The translations under genes and the position numbers were made by a program. The notes under the pieces are model-generated. The model made no database searches. It was not told the DNA's origin and saw only the letters and a list, made by a program, of their open reading frames with translations. DNA of 64,000 bases from Ruminococcus callidus. Its GTDB lineage: Bacteria; Bacillota; Clostridia; Oscillospirales; Ruminococcaceae. Position 1 is the stretch's first letter; each line of letters begins with the position of its first letter. The stretch is taken from assembly GCF_020709055.1 (NCBI RefSeq), contig NZ_JAJFCK010000010.1:23603-87602 (forward strand). Reading direction: 5' to 3'. Shown here piece by piece: positions 26,965 through 35,113 of this stretch.

Positions 26965-27124
26965 GAGACGTTCAGTACACATTCTCATCATGTGCAGGTG
27001 CGGTTTTTGCGAGCAGAATTTTGCCCCAATCAGGCGAAAGTTTGCAGGCACGCTTGCGTCTGGCGAGAATTTTTATGGAATTCTGCCGAAAAGGCGTGTA
27101 TTTCATGTTTACGGGAATCCGCTC
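26965..27124 (-). mobile_element. Element A copy (old, reversed)
   Basis: 160 bp, matching the reverse complement of copy 1 through GGTGCGGTTTTTGCGAGCA, TTTGCAGGCACGCTTGCGT, GCGAGAATTTTT and GCCGAAAAGGCGTG, ending GCTC at 27124. Flanks TCT and TAT no longer match, so the duplication has decayed or the ends are misplaced. It begins 82 bp after the lipoprotein stop and ends two bases before a -35 box. The rest of the 305-bp gap (26883-26964) shows nothing I recognise. Confidence 0.7.
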
Positions 27125-27126
27125 TA

Positions 27127-27155
27127 TTGACTTTTCTGTGATTTCGTATTATAAT
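27127..27155 (+). promoter_or_regulatory. Promoter of lipoprotein gene
   Basis: TTGACT (27127-27132), 17-nt spacer, TATAAT (27150-27155). It directly abuts the right end of the element A copy. Confidence 0.7.
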
Positions 27156-27187
27156 GGACAAAGATTTTGACGAACGGAGGCAGGTCT

Positions 27188-28459
27188 ATGAAACAGAAAA
27201 AAAGCGGTGCAGCGATGGGTGCACTTCTCATGGGGCTGCTTCTCTGCACGGCTGGCTGTGCAACGGAAACCAGCGCATCTGTGACAGAGACAGAGGAGCA
27301 GTCTTCGATGGAGCTTCCGCCGCTTGTGACCACCGCACTGGCGGAGGAAACAGATGTTTCCGCCACGGAAACCCAGCTCTCTACGGAAATCAAACAGGTT
27401 CCCCTGTTCTCCGGCGAGATCTCGGACTGGGAACTGCCGGCGGAACTGGGAACGCTGCAATCCATCCGGTTTTCTGACGGCAAGCTCTATCTGCTGGGTG
27501 TGCAGCAGCAGGAGAGCGGACAGGGGATCGGCGTGCTGTTCTGTACACCGGCACAGGCAGAACCGGAGTTTCAGATGCTGTATCCGGATGCAGATCCTGC
27601 CGGTTTCAGCGGCTTGACGGACTTCGATGTGCTGTCGGATGGCACGGTCTGCGGACTGATCTGCCAGAATGCCACGGAGATTCCCTACGAGGACTCGGAC
27701 TTTGATCCGGACACGTTCGACTGGGAGACCTATTATGAGAATTACGCCACCCAGTACCATCTGGTGTGGTACGATGCCGCAGGAACGGTCATCCGGAAAA
27801 TGGGGCTTTCCACGCTGCTGCACCTGGATCAGGAATCCAAGCAGACCATGGTGTTCACCAGCGTGCGGTGCGATGCTGCCGATCACATCTATCTGACGGC
27901 GACCATCGATGAACAGGAGTATCTCATGGCGCTGGATTCTCAGGGGAATCTCTGCCCGGTGCAGGGCTATTCCACGGATATGCTGGAGGTCGCATCTGCC
28001 TTTCAGTGGGTGCGCAGCAGTACCGGCGGAATGCTTCTGCTGGAGCAGGATGCCAACGGCAGCAGCGCCCTTTCCCATATCGTCGTGACTGACGGCGCAC
28101 TGTGGAAAACACAGGTGACGCTGGCGGATGCCTGCGGCGGGGACAGTCTGCTGGGAGAGTCCGACTGTGCGGAATTCTGGTATGGTGTCGCCGGTGCAGG
28201 GGGATTGTACGGTGTCGCATCGCAGCAGTCTCAGGCGGAGCTGCTGTACACGTGGGGTGATCTCTCCATGAAACGGGAGGAGCTGGAGCACATGCTGCTG
28301 CTGCCGGATCAATGCGCTGTGGCAGCTGTCTACACCACTCGTGGGGACTTGGCGCTGGAACTGATCTCGCCCAAGGCGGAGGAGCCCGGCGAAACGGAGA
28401 GCACCGCAACCGAGGAAACCGTGCCGGATACGGCAACGCCGGTGCAGACTTTGCAGTAA
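27188..28459 (+). CDS. Lipoprotein of unknown function
   Basis: 423 residues from ATG 27188 (GGAGG upstream). The signal peptide ends in a lipobox LCTAGC; a Ser/Thr/Glu-rich linker follows, then a domain with repeated short beta-like blades (GKLYLLGVQQ, DHIYLTATID, GLYGVASQQ) suggestive of a beta-propeller. The tail is again Thr/Glu/Pro-rich. It would be anchored to the outer face of the membrane. No catalytic motif is recognised. Own promoter; the next gene also has its own. Confidence 0.75.
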   Translation: MKQKKSGAAMGALLMGLLLCTAGCATETSASVTETEEQSSMELPPLVTTALAEETDVSATETQLSTEIKQVPLFSGEISDWELPAELGTLQSIRFSDGKLYLLGVQQQESGQGIGVLFCTPAQAEPEFQMLYPDADPAGFSGLTDFDVLSDGTVCGLICQNATEIPYEDSDFDPDTFDWETYYENYATQYHLVWYDAAGTVIRKMGLSTLLHLDQESKQTMVFTSVRCDAADHIYLTATIDEQEYLMALDSQGNLCPVQGYSTDMLEVASAFQWVRSSTGGMLLLEQDANGSSALSHIVVTDGALWKTQVTLADACGGDSLLGESDCAEFWYGVAGAGGLYGVASQQSQAELLYTWGDLSMKREELEHMLLLPDQCAVAAVYTTRGDLALELISPKAEEPGETESTATEETVPDTATPVQTLQ

Positions 28460-28496
28460 AAAAATAGTTTTGCAATGGTTTCTTTGTCAGATTGAC

Positions 28497-28525
28497 TTGT
28501 AATTTCAGGAAAAAAAGAGTATACT
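28497..28525 (+). promoter_or_regulatory. Promoter of DAHP synthase gene
   Basis: TTGTAA (28497-28502), 17-nt spacer, TATACT (28520-28525). The 55-nt leader has no recognisable riboswitch. Confidence 0.6.
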
Positions 28526-28586
28526 GGAAGAGATAGGGATGGCTACGCTGTCCGGATACCCAAAGATAAGGAGGAAGTATTAGAAT

Positions 28587-29615
28587 ATGAATATGGAATT
28601 TATTCGAAAACTGCCCGTTCCAAAGGAACTGAAAGCGCAGTTCCAGCTGCCGGAAAAGCTGGTCGCTGTAAAGGCTGCCAGAGACGCAGAGATTCAGAAG
28701 GTGTTCACCGGCGAATCCAGCAAGAAACTGCTCATCATCGGTCCGTGCTCTGCAGACCGTGAGGATGCCGTTCTGGACTATACCTCTCGTCTGGCGAAGG
28801 TGCAGGAAAAGGTGGCAGATAAGCTGATTCTCATTCCCCGTATCTACACCAACAAGCCCCGCACCACGGGTGAGGGCTATAAGGGGATGGTACACCAGCC
28901 GGATCCGGAAAAGAAAGAGGATATGCTGCAGGGTTTGATCGCCATTCGTGAGCTGCACACACGTGCCATTGAACAGACCGGTCTGACCTGTGCCGATGAG
29001 ATGCTCTATCCGGAGAACCACCGCTATCTGTCGGATCTGCTGTCCTATGTGGCAGTGGGCGCACGCTCTGTGGAAAACCAGCAGCACCGTCTGACCGCCA
29101 GCGGTCTGGATATTCCGGTGGGCATGAAGAATCCCACTGGCGGCGACCTCTCGGTAATGATGAATTCCATGGTCGCAGCACAGGCTTCTCACATGTTCCT
29201 GTATCGCGGCTGGGAAGTAAAGACCAAGGGCAATCCGCTGGCACACGCCATTCTCCGTGGTGCAGTTGACCCGCTGGGACGCACCCTGCCCAACTACCAC
29301 TATGAGGATCTGATGACACTGTGCGAGCTGTATGCGAAGAAGTCCCTCCAGAATCCGGCGGTGATCGTGGATTCCAACCACTCCAACTCCGGCAAGAAGT
29401 ATTTGGAACAGGTTCGTATCTGCAACGAAGTGCTTCACAGCTGCCGCCACAGCGCAGACATCGACCGTCTGGTGAAGGGATTTATGGTAGAGAGCTACAT
29501 TGAGGACGGCTCCCAGAAGATCGGCGAAGGCGTTTACGGTAAGTCTATTACAGATCCGTGCCTCGGCTGGGAAAAATCGGAACGCCTGATCTACGAGATT
29601 GCAGATCAGCTTTAA
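28587..29615 (+). CDS. aroF: DAHP synthase, type I alpha (AroF/G/H class)
   Basis: 342 residues. Family motifs: LLIIGPCSADREDAVLDY, IPRIYTNKPRTTGEGYKG, GARSVENQQHR and IVDSNHSNSGKKY, which provide the PEP, erythrose 4-phosphate and metal sites. It condenses PEP and erythrose 4-phosphate in the first step of the shikimate pathway; pheA of the same pathway is at 38289. No N-terminal chorismate-mutase or ACT-type regulatory domain is fused. AAGGAGG lies upstream. Stop TAA is duplicated by element A copy 2. Gene symbol is by class. Confidence 0.93.
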   Translation: MNMEFIRKLPVPKELKAQFQLPEKLVAVKAARDAEIQKVFTGESSKKLLIIGPCSADREDAVLDYTSRLAKVQEKVADKLILIPRIYTNKPRTTGEGYKGMVHQPDPEKKEDMLQGLIAIRELHTRAIEQTGLTCADEMLYPENHRYLSDLLSYVAVGARSVENQQHRLTASGLDIPVGMKNPTGGDLSVMMNSMVAAQASHMFLYRGWEVKTKGNPLAHAILRGAVDPLGRTLPNYHYEDLMTLCELYAKKSLQNPAVIVDSNHSNSGKKYLEQVRICNEVLHSCRHSADIDRLVKGFMVESYIEDGSQKIGEGVYGKSITDPCLGWEKSERLIYEIADQL

Positions 29616-29775
29616 GAGCTCGTGTTCATAGGCGTCTATCCACGTCTTTTCGGCAAATTTTGTTGCATACTGCGTTAAAAATTCTTGCCATACGAAAGTA
29701 TGCCTGCAAATTTTTGCCTTGTCTGCAAAAAAATTTGCTCGAAAATCCGCATATATTTCCTATGAACACAAGCTC
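29616..29775 (+). mobile_element. Element A copy 2, in a stop codon
   Basis: 160 bp, about 99% identical to copy 1, flanked by TAA at 29613-29615 (DAHP synthase stop) and 29776-29778. The right-hand 126 bp to the next gene (29779-29904) has an imperfect hairpin CTCATAGAAA / TTTCTGTGAG and nothing else I recognise. Confidence 0.9.
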
Positions 29776-29904
29776 TAAGAAGCTGCCCTCATAGAAAAGA
29801 TATTTGTTTCTTTCTGTGAGAACAACTTCTCAGGCAAAGTGCCGGAGATCGAAGCAAGTGACAAGACAGAACAGGTTTTGAGATGACGAAAGGAGCAGGA
29901 TACC

Positions 29905-30399
29905 ATGGCATCCATGAGTCAGCTGACAATGGCAATGATTACCCTGTACAGCGGAGATCCCAAGCGGATTCAGCATTTTATGAAGGTGTACGCCTTTGCC
30001 AAAATGATTGCAGAAGAGGAACAGATCGGTGCAAAGCAGCGGGAAGTGATCGAGGCGGCAGCACTGGTACATGATATCGGAATTCATGCTGCGGAAAAGA
30101 AATACCGTTCTGCTGCCGGAGAATATCAGGAACAGGAGGGCCCGCCCATTGCCCGTGCCATGCTGATGGCGCTGGAATTCTCGCCGGCGCTGACCAATCG
30201 TGTGTGCGAACTGGTCGCCCACCATCACAGCTACCAGAACATTGACGCTGTTGATTTGCAGATTCTGGTGGAGGCGGATTTTCTGGTGAATGCCTATGAG
30301 GAAGGGCTGCCCAAGCGGAATATCAAAAAATTTCGGGACAAGATTTTCCGGACAGAAACGGGAATCCACTATTTGAATGAACTGTTCGCACTGGATTGA
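29905..30399 (+). CDS. HD-domain phosphohydrolase
   Basis: 164 residues, opening with a normal AAAGGAG-ATG. The HD motif is AALVHDIGIHAAEKK, preceded by a His in RIQHFMKVYAFAK and followed by VAHHHSY and ILVEADFLVNA, giving the H...HD...D metal set of small nucleotide or second-messenger phosphohydrolases. Cytoplasmic. Substrate unknown. Followed by a terminator shared with the convergent XRE gene. Confidence 0.88.
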   Translation: MASMSQLTMAMITLYSGDPKRIQHFMKVYAFAKMIAEEEQIGAKQREVIEAAALVHDIGIHAAEKKYRSAAGEYQEQEGPPIARAMLMALEFSPALTNRVCELVAHHHSYQNIDAVDLQILVEADFLVNAYEEGLPKRNIKKFRDKIFRTETGIHYLNELFALD

Positions 30400-30423
30400 G
30401 TGCAAACTAATTATGATAAGACT

Positions 30424-30463
30424 AACGCCTTGCAGCATTATTTGTTGCAAGGCGTTTCGTTTT
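30424..30463 (+). terminator. Intrinsic terminator
   Basis: Stem AACGCCTTGCA / TGCAAGGCGTT with an 11-nt loop followed by TCGTTTT; the right half overlaps the end of the convergent XRE gene. Confidence 0.85.
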
Positions 30464-30788
30464 GTTGGAGTTCGAGAAGTGTTTCTGCACGCTCTGAAAG
30501 GCGAATTTGATTTTCAGGTGTGAGTGCTCGCAAAATGTGAATGATTTTTTCTTCTTCTGCGGAAAGATTTGATTCCGATGGGATTTCCGATCCGAGAAGA
30601 TAATCCACGCTTACATGGCATACAGATGCGACATCTTTCAAATAATTAATCGGCGCTTTGACTTCGCCACGTTCATAACGACTGATTTCCTGCTGTGAAA
30701 TTCCGATTTGTTCGGAAAGCTCTTTTTGAGAACATGTTGCTTTTCGAGCAGATACCAGATTGGGGTATAGCCATAGGTGATTTTGCAC
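30438..30788 (-). CDS. XRE-family (Cro/CI-type) regulator
   Basis: 116 residues from a GTG at 30788. Helix-turn-helix: SQKELSEQIGISQQEISRYE (about residues 20-39), followed by the usual DYLLG helix end. The remainder is a short helical tail. DNA is A+T-rich relative to neighbours, as is the divergent membrane-protein gene at 30935, so the two probably arrived together. It likely represses its own and the divergent promoter; an inverted repeat lies between them. Confidence 0.8.
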   Translation of the reverse strand: MQNHLWLYPNLVSARKATCSQKELSEQIGISQQEISRYERGEVKAPINYLKDVASVCHVSVDYLLGSEIPSESNLSAEEEKIIHILRALTPENQIRLSERAETLLELQQNETPCNK

Positions 30789-30849
30789 AAATTCAACTTC
30801 TTTCTTTGGGGACTCTTTACAAATTCTAGTTTACACCAAAATTGACGTA

Positions 30850-30904
30850 TTGACAAACATCATAAACTGTGTTAAACTTAGTATATAAACAACATATATG
30901 ATGT
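30850..30904 (+). promoter_or_regulatory. Promoter and putative operator of XRE/membrane pair
   Basis: TTGACA (30850-30855), 17-nt spacer, TAAACT (30873-30878). An 8-bp perfect inverted repeat ACATCATA (30857-30864) / TATGATGT (30897-30904) brackets the -10, one arm within the spacer; a candidate XRE operator. Confidence 0.5.
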
Positions 30905-30934
30905 ATATTAGAGGGCGGAAAGGATGATTTTACA

Positions 30935-31651
30935 ATGTGGAATTTGATACTTTTTATAGGAAACATTAAGATGACGATTGTCATGTTTTCTCCAGTGACG
31001 CTATTGATTGTGGCAGCAGTGTTTCTTTCTCTTCGAACGAATCGTCAGTTGGCTGGATACAACAGTTTTGGTGTGCGTGAATCCGATAAATTTGATCAGA
31101 AATACAATGAGGTAAAACGAATGGCGCTGATTTGCAGCGTGGTGTATCCTGTAGCAATGCTTATTTTTTGGCTCATTTGGACGATGATTCTGTGGGAGTC
31201 GGTAAAAAGCACAAATGCAGAAGAGTTTGAAACGTTCATGGATATTCAGGATTTTGGAAGGACAATGGACAACTTTCTTACCGGCGGGGAAAACGAAAGT
31301 GAATTTATAACAGAGGGGCAGATTACCGGAGTGCTGGGACTGGTTTCCTGCGGAATTGGATTTGTCTGGGGACTGTTATGCTCTTTGGTTATGCTGGTCT
31401 TGCCCATTATGTTTTATCCCATCAAATTGGCACGGAGAAATGAAAAGAAACATACTGCGGTAATCGTTGCTTTTTGTGTGATCATATATCTATTGCTTTT
31501 AGTGCTTGGCGTTGCCGTTCTGGTAACATTGGTAGATGTTCCGCTCTCTGAGCCACAGGGAAAAAATGCAATTTTGATAGAAACTGGAAGCCTGTTTGTT
31601 TTGGCAATTGCATGGGGAATCAATTTATTATGTGCAAAAAATAATGCGTAA
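30935..31651 (+). CDS. Membrane protein of unknown function
   Basis: 238 residues with about five hydrophobic helices (residues about 8-32, 62-88, 128-160, 178-200, 215-232). No family motif recognised. A+T-rich like the divergent regulator and unlike the rest of the region. GGAAAGGATG precedes the ATG. The gene ends before a strong bidirectional terminator. Confidence 0.7.
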   Translation: MWNLILFIGNIKMTIVMFSPVTLLIVAAVFLSLRTNRQLAGYNSFGVRESDKFDQKYNEVKRMALICSVVYPVAMLIFWLIWTMILWESVKSTNAEEFETFMDIQDFGRTMDNFLTGGENESEFITEGQITGVLGLVSCGIGFVWGLLCSLVMLVLPIMFYPIKLARRNEKKHTAVIVAFCVIIYLLLLVLGVAVLVTLVDVPLSEPQGKNAILIETGSLFVLAIAWGINLLCAKNNA

Positions 31652-31696
31652 AAAAGGAATCCAGTAATATTTTATTTGACAGCTTCTCATATCATA

Positions 31697-31739
31697 ACAA
31701 AACCGGACGTACTGCGAAAAAGCGTGCGTCCGGTTTTGT
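31697..31739. terminator. Bidirectional intrinsic terminator
   Basis: Stem ACAAAACCGGACG / CGTCCGGTTTTGT between the membrane protein gene and convergent spoIVA. Confidence 0.85.
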
Positions 31740-31751
31740 ATTTGCTGCAAT

Positions 31752-33227
31752 TTAAAGGATAAAGCAGATGAGCCCGCTGCATCCCTCGTTGATGATGCGC
31801 TGAAGGGTTTCCTGAAGCTTCAGGCGTGCATCCATGGGCATCTTGGAGAGCTTGTTGTGCAGTCCCTCGCCCACCAGTTCGTGAAGGGACTTGCCAAAGA
31901 TGTTGGAGGACCAGATCTTGGCGGGGTCCTCCTCGAAACCCTCCAGCAGGTACATGACCAGCTCCTCGCTCTGGCGTTCCGTTCCCACAATGGGACTGAC
32001 CGTGGTGCGGATGTCGGCACGCATCATGTGGATGGAGGGTGCCGATGCCCGCAGGCGCACGCCGTATCGTCCGCCCTGCCTGATGATCTCCGGCTCTTCC
32101 AGTGTCATCTCCTCCTGATCCGGCATGACAATGCCATAGCCGGTCGCCTCCACCTCCCGCAGTGCCGGCTCGATCTTGGCGTATTCTTTCTGGATACGGC
32201 TCAGTTCCATCAGGATGGGCAGCAGATCGCTTTCGCTGTGGATTTCCAGTCCCGTTTCTTCGCCCAGAATCCGATAGAAGAGCGCAGCGTCCAGCGAAAC
32301 GTCCACGATGACGCTGCCGGTGCCCATGTGGATTTCCCGAATGGCAGCACCGGTGATGTAGGGACAGGTACAGATCGTCTCGGCGAAAGTGTCGGTGTCA
32401 CGGATGGTGTGCACCTCGCCGGCTGCCTGCCGGATGCAGGAGAAGACGGATTCCCGCAGCCAGTGGTGCCTTTCCAGCTCTGTGATCCAGTGGGGCATGC
32501 AGATGTTGATCTCCTGAACGGGGAACACCCGAAGCAGCTCCGTGAGGATGGTGCGGATGTCGGCTTCGTCCAAATCCGGACAGCTGACGGGGATGACCGG
32601 CGCATTGTAGGTTTCCCGCAGCTGTTCCGCCAGCGCCTGCGATTCCTTGCTGTGTGGATGCAGACAGTTCAGCAGGACGGCAAAGGGCTTTCCTAGCTCC
32701 TGCAGCTCCTCGATGACCCGCTGTTCACACTCGGCGTACTCGGCACGTGGCAGATCGGTGATGCTGCCGTCGGTGGTGACCACCAGTCCGATGGTGGAGT
32801 GCTCCGCAATGACCTTTCGTGTGCCCACCTCTGCCGCCATGTTGAAGGGGACTTCCTCGTCAAACCACGGGGTGTGTACCATGCGGGGCTGGTCGTTTTC
32901 GATGTATCCCAGTGCGCTGGGGATGATGTATCCCACGCAGTCGATCATGCGCAGACGCAGACGGGCAGCCTCGCCCAGCGTCAGCTCCACGGCTTCCTCC
33001 GGAATGAACTTCGGCTCGGTTGTCATAATAGTGCGTCCGCCGGCGGACTGGGGAAGTTCATCCACTGCCCGTTCCCGTCTGGCTTCGCTGGGAATGTTGG
33101 GGATGACCAGCTGCTCCATAAAGCGTTTGATAAACGTGGATTTTCCGGAACGTACCGGCCCCACGACTCCGATGTAGATGTCGCCGTTGGTGCGCTGGGC
33201 GATGTCAGCGTAAATTTCACTAGCCAT
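31752..33227 (-). CDS. spoIVA: Stage IV sporulation protein A
   Basis: 491 residues from ATG 33227 (GGAGG upstream), equal to the family length (about 490). The start MASEIYADIAQRTNGDIYIG and the P-loop GVVGPVRSGKST are diagnostic. SpoIVA is an ATPase that polymerises on the forespore outer membrane and forms the basement layer of the coat. It is preceded by the SPOCS-LysM gene in the same orientation; an element A copy lies in the gap. Its presence indicates a sporulating ancestor or organism. Confidence 0.97.
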   Translation of the reverse strand: MASEIYADIAQRTNGDIYIGVVGPVRSGKSTFIKRFMEQLVIPNIPSEARRERAVDELPQSAGGRTIMTTEPKFIPEEAVELTLGEAARLRLRMIDCVGYIIPSALGYIENDQPRMVHTPWFDEEVPFNMAAEVGTRKVIAEHSTIGLVVTTDGSITDLPRAEYAECEQRVIEELQELGKPFAVLLNCLHPHSKESQALAEQLRETYNAPVIPVSCPDLDEADIRTILTELLRVFPVQEINICMPHWITELERHHWLRESVFSCIRQAAGEVHTIRDTDTFAETICTCPYITGAAIREIHMGTGSVIVDVSLDAALFYRILGEETGLEIHSESDLLPILMELSRIQKEYAKIEPALREVEATGYGIVMPDQEEMTLEEPEIIRQGGRYGVRLRASAPSIHMMRADIRTTVSPIVGTERQSEELVMYLLEGFEEDPAKIWSSNIFGKSLHELVGEGLHNKLSKMPMDARLKLQETLQRIINEGCSGLICFIL

Positions 33228-33261
33228 GCACTTGTGCCTCCATTTTGATTTGGTTGTATTA

Positions 33262-33420
33262 GGGCTTGTTTGAAAAATCCGTACATTTGTCAAAACGCCC
33301 ATAAATCACTGTCTGTGTCGTCGAAAATCCTTGTCAGGCGACAGCCTGCCTGCGGATTCTCTCCTAACATACAGTAATTTCTGTACATTTTTCCAAACAT
33401 CGCTATTTTTCAAACAACCC
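33262..33420 (+). mobile_element. Element A relative (old), adjacent to a stop codon
   Basis: 159 bp with terminal inverted repeat GGGCTTGTTTGAAAAAT / ATTTTTCAAACAACCCC. The interior TCGAAAATCCTTGTCAGGCG...CCTGCGGATTC tracks copy 1's TTAAAAATTCTTGCCATACG...CCTGCAAATTT. Flanks are TTA (33259-33261) and CTA (33421-33423); on the minus strand the latter is the TAG stop of the SPOCS-LysM gene. The apex hairpin CAGGC-GACA-GCCTG replaces CATAC-GAAA-GTATG. Confidence 0.75.
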
Positions 33421-34959
33421 CTAGTGAACAATGGGAATGAAGAGCATTCCGGCGTTGGCAAGCTGCTCCTCGGCAAGCTCGTTTTCCTCCATGATGGCGT
33501 CTACGCTGGTGTGGCAGCGCTTGGCGATGTCCCAGATGTCCTCGTGTTCCACGCCGTAGTAGAGCTTCAGCGCATAGTCGCCGTCTCGCACCAGCTTGTT
33601 CTCTCCGTCCACTTCCAGATCGGACAGGCAGACGTGGCGGGCAGAAGGGCAGAGCGCCCCGTGCAGCAGCAGATTCGCCTGCACCGAGATGGTGCCGTCC
33701 GATGCCAGATGATAGGTGCAGTCTGCCGGCTCTACCTGTGCACGCAGAACAGCGTCTGCCACGGAGGTGCCGGGATCGGCATATGCCTCAAACGCCTCTT
33801 CTTTCTCCAGCAGAACCGGCATTCCCTCGGCGTCCGCTGCCAAGAGGCTACAGCAGAGCATGCCGCTGACACGAATGCGGTTGGTGTCGGAGAGCAGCTG
33901 CATGTTGATGTTGCGCACCTGACACTGGAGGTCGTAGATGCATTCCGGAATGCGGTCGCCGGGGCGAATGACGGCACTGCATGCCATGGAACTGTACACC
34001 CGCTCCGGTGCCATGTCGATCTGCACGGAAACCGGTGTCTGCTGGCAGGGGTAGCAGGTGGAGAACGCATCGGTGACCAGCTGAACCGATGCCGTCTGAA
34101 TGGCGGTGCAGCAGAGTCGCAGTTCGATCTCGCATTGCAGCACCTCGGCGGAAGGCTTGAGGTCGCAGCGGATGACCTGCGCTTCGACGCTGCTACGGTA
34201 ACTCTCATCGATCTGTTCCATGTCCACGATCTGGCTGTAGGGGAGGGTGAACTGCATGGACTCCATACCGCCGGAGCCGTCGTCCTTCTGCCAGGTATAG
34301 AGCAGCTGTACCTCGGCATCGCCCTTGACGATCAGCTTTCCGGCGAGAATTGAGGTCTCCTGATGCACCAGACGCACGTTATTCCGAACAATGGAGCGGA
34401 TGGGCGGTTTGGCTGCGCCAAGCTCTACCTCCTCGCTGAGGGTGATGTTCTTGACGGCGCTGCGCTTCTGGGCAGCGTACTCCACCGGAATTTTGCGCAG
34501 CTGGACGTGCATGCCGAACACATCCCGAATGACCTCCTGCCGGCGGTCGCCGGTGACCCGAATCTGTACGGAAACGGCGCCTCTCGCCTCCAGACGGCGG
34601 GGGCTGACAGCACGGCAGTTGGAATAGGTGATGCGTGGGCGAAGTGTCAGCGTGGGGTTCTCTGCGGTGCGGGGCAGCTCGGCGCTGCGGGAGAACATCA
34701 TCTGCTGGGAAACGCATTGCAGCAGTGTGCTTCCGGCACCGCAGTACAAGATGCGGATATCGACCCGCAGCTCATAGGTGATGCGGTCAGATGCAGTGGT
34801 ATAGCTGACGATGGTGGGGTGCATCTCACAGCCGATGATGCGGAAAATATCCGGATCGTAGTCCGGCAAGACGTAGTCCAGTTCAACGCTTTGCTCCTGC
34901 ACATCGTCCAGAATGGTTTCGGTGACAGGGATCATCTCCCGATTGATTTTCAATTCCAT
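33421..34959 (-). CDS. SPOCS-domain (DUF3794) protein with C-terminal LysM
   Basis: 512 residues. Repeated SPOCS/DUF3794-like beta domains occupy about residues 1-455 (recognisable in VLPDYDPDIFRIIG, and in the second and third copies near 180-300 and 320-440). The C-terminus ends with a LysM peptidoglycan-binding domain (GDYALKLYYGVEHEDIWDIAKRC...MLFIPIV). Proteins of this layout sit in the spore coat/cortex of clostridia. Translation start has AAAGGAGG. Probably same operon as spoIVA. Confidence 0.9.
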   Translation of the reverse strand: MELKINREMIPVTETILDDVQEQSVELDYVLPDYDPDIFRIIGCEMHPTIVSYTTASDRITYELRVDIRILYCGAGSTLLQCVSQQMMFSRSAELPRTAENPTLTLRPRITYSNCRAVSPRRLEARGAVSVQIRVTGDRRQEVIRDVFGMHVQLRKIPVEYAAQKRSAVKNITLSEEVELGAAKPPIRSIVRNNVRLVHQETSILAGKLIVKGDAEVQLLYTWQKDDGSGGMESMQFTLPYSQIVDMEQIDESYRSSVEAQVIRCDLKPSAEVLQCEIELRLCCTAIQTASVQLVTDAFSTCYPCQQTPVSVQIDMAPERVYSSMACSAVIRPGDRIPECIYDLQCQVRNINMQLLSDTNRIRVSGMLCCSLLAADAEGMPVLLEKEEAFEAYADPGTSVADAVLRAQVEPADCTYHLASDGTISVQANLLLHGALCPSARHVCLSDLEVDGENKLVRDGDYALKLYYGVEHEDIWDIAKRCHTSVDAIMEENELAEEQLANAGMLFIPIVH

Positions 34960-35050
34960 GTGGAACTCCTCCTTTTCGCCGTCCGGCGGCGTTCGTTTGC
35001 TCTATCCTATGCAGACAAGCGAGGGGTTAGACCAGCCTGCACAGAGCAAG

Positions 35051-35079
35051 TTGCAATTTTGCCCTGTCTATGTTATAAT
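35051..35079 (+). promoter_or_regulatory. Promoter of coaX
   Basis: TTGCAA (35051-35056), 17-nt spacer, TATAAT (35074-35079). Confidence 0.65.
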
Positions 35080-35113
35080 AAAGCAGAGAGAAAAGAAATT
35101 GGAGGTAACATCT

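Noticed and set aside
28526..28586. Possible riboswitch before DAHP synthase
   Set aside because: Only about 60 nt with a weak GGGAT/CCC pairing and no terminator or known motif.
34980..35040. Sigma-E-type promoter before the SPOCS-LysM gene
   Set aside because: A sequence near GCATAGGATAGA is only loosely like the sigma-E -10 and no convincing -35 accompanies it.
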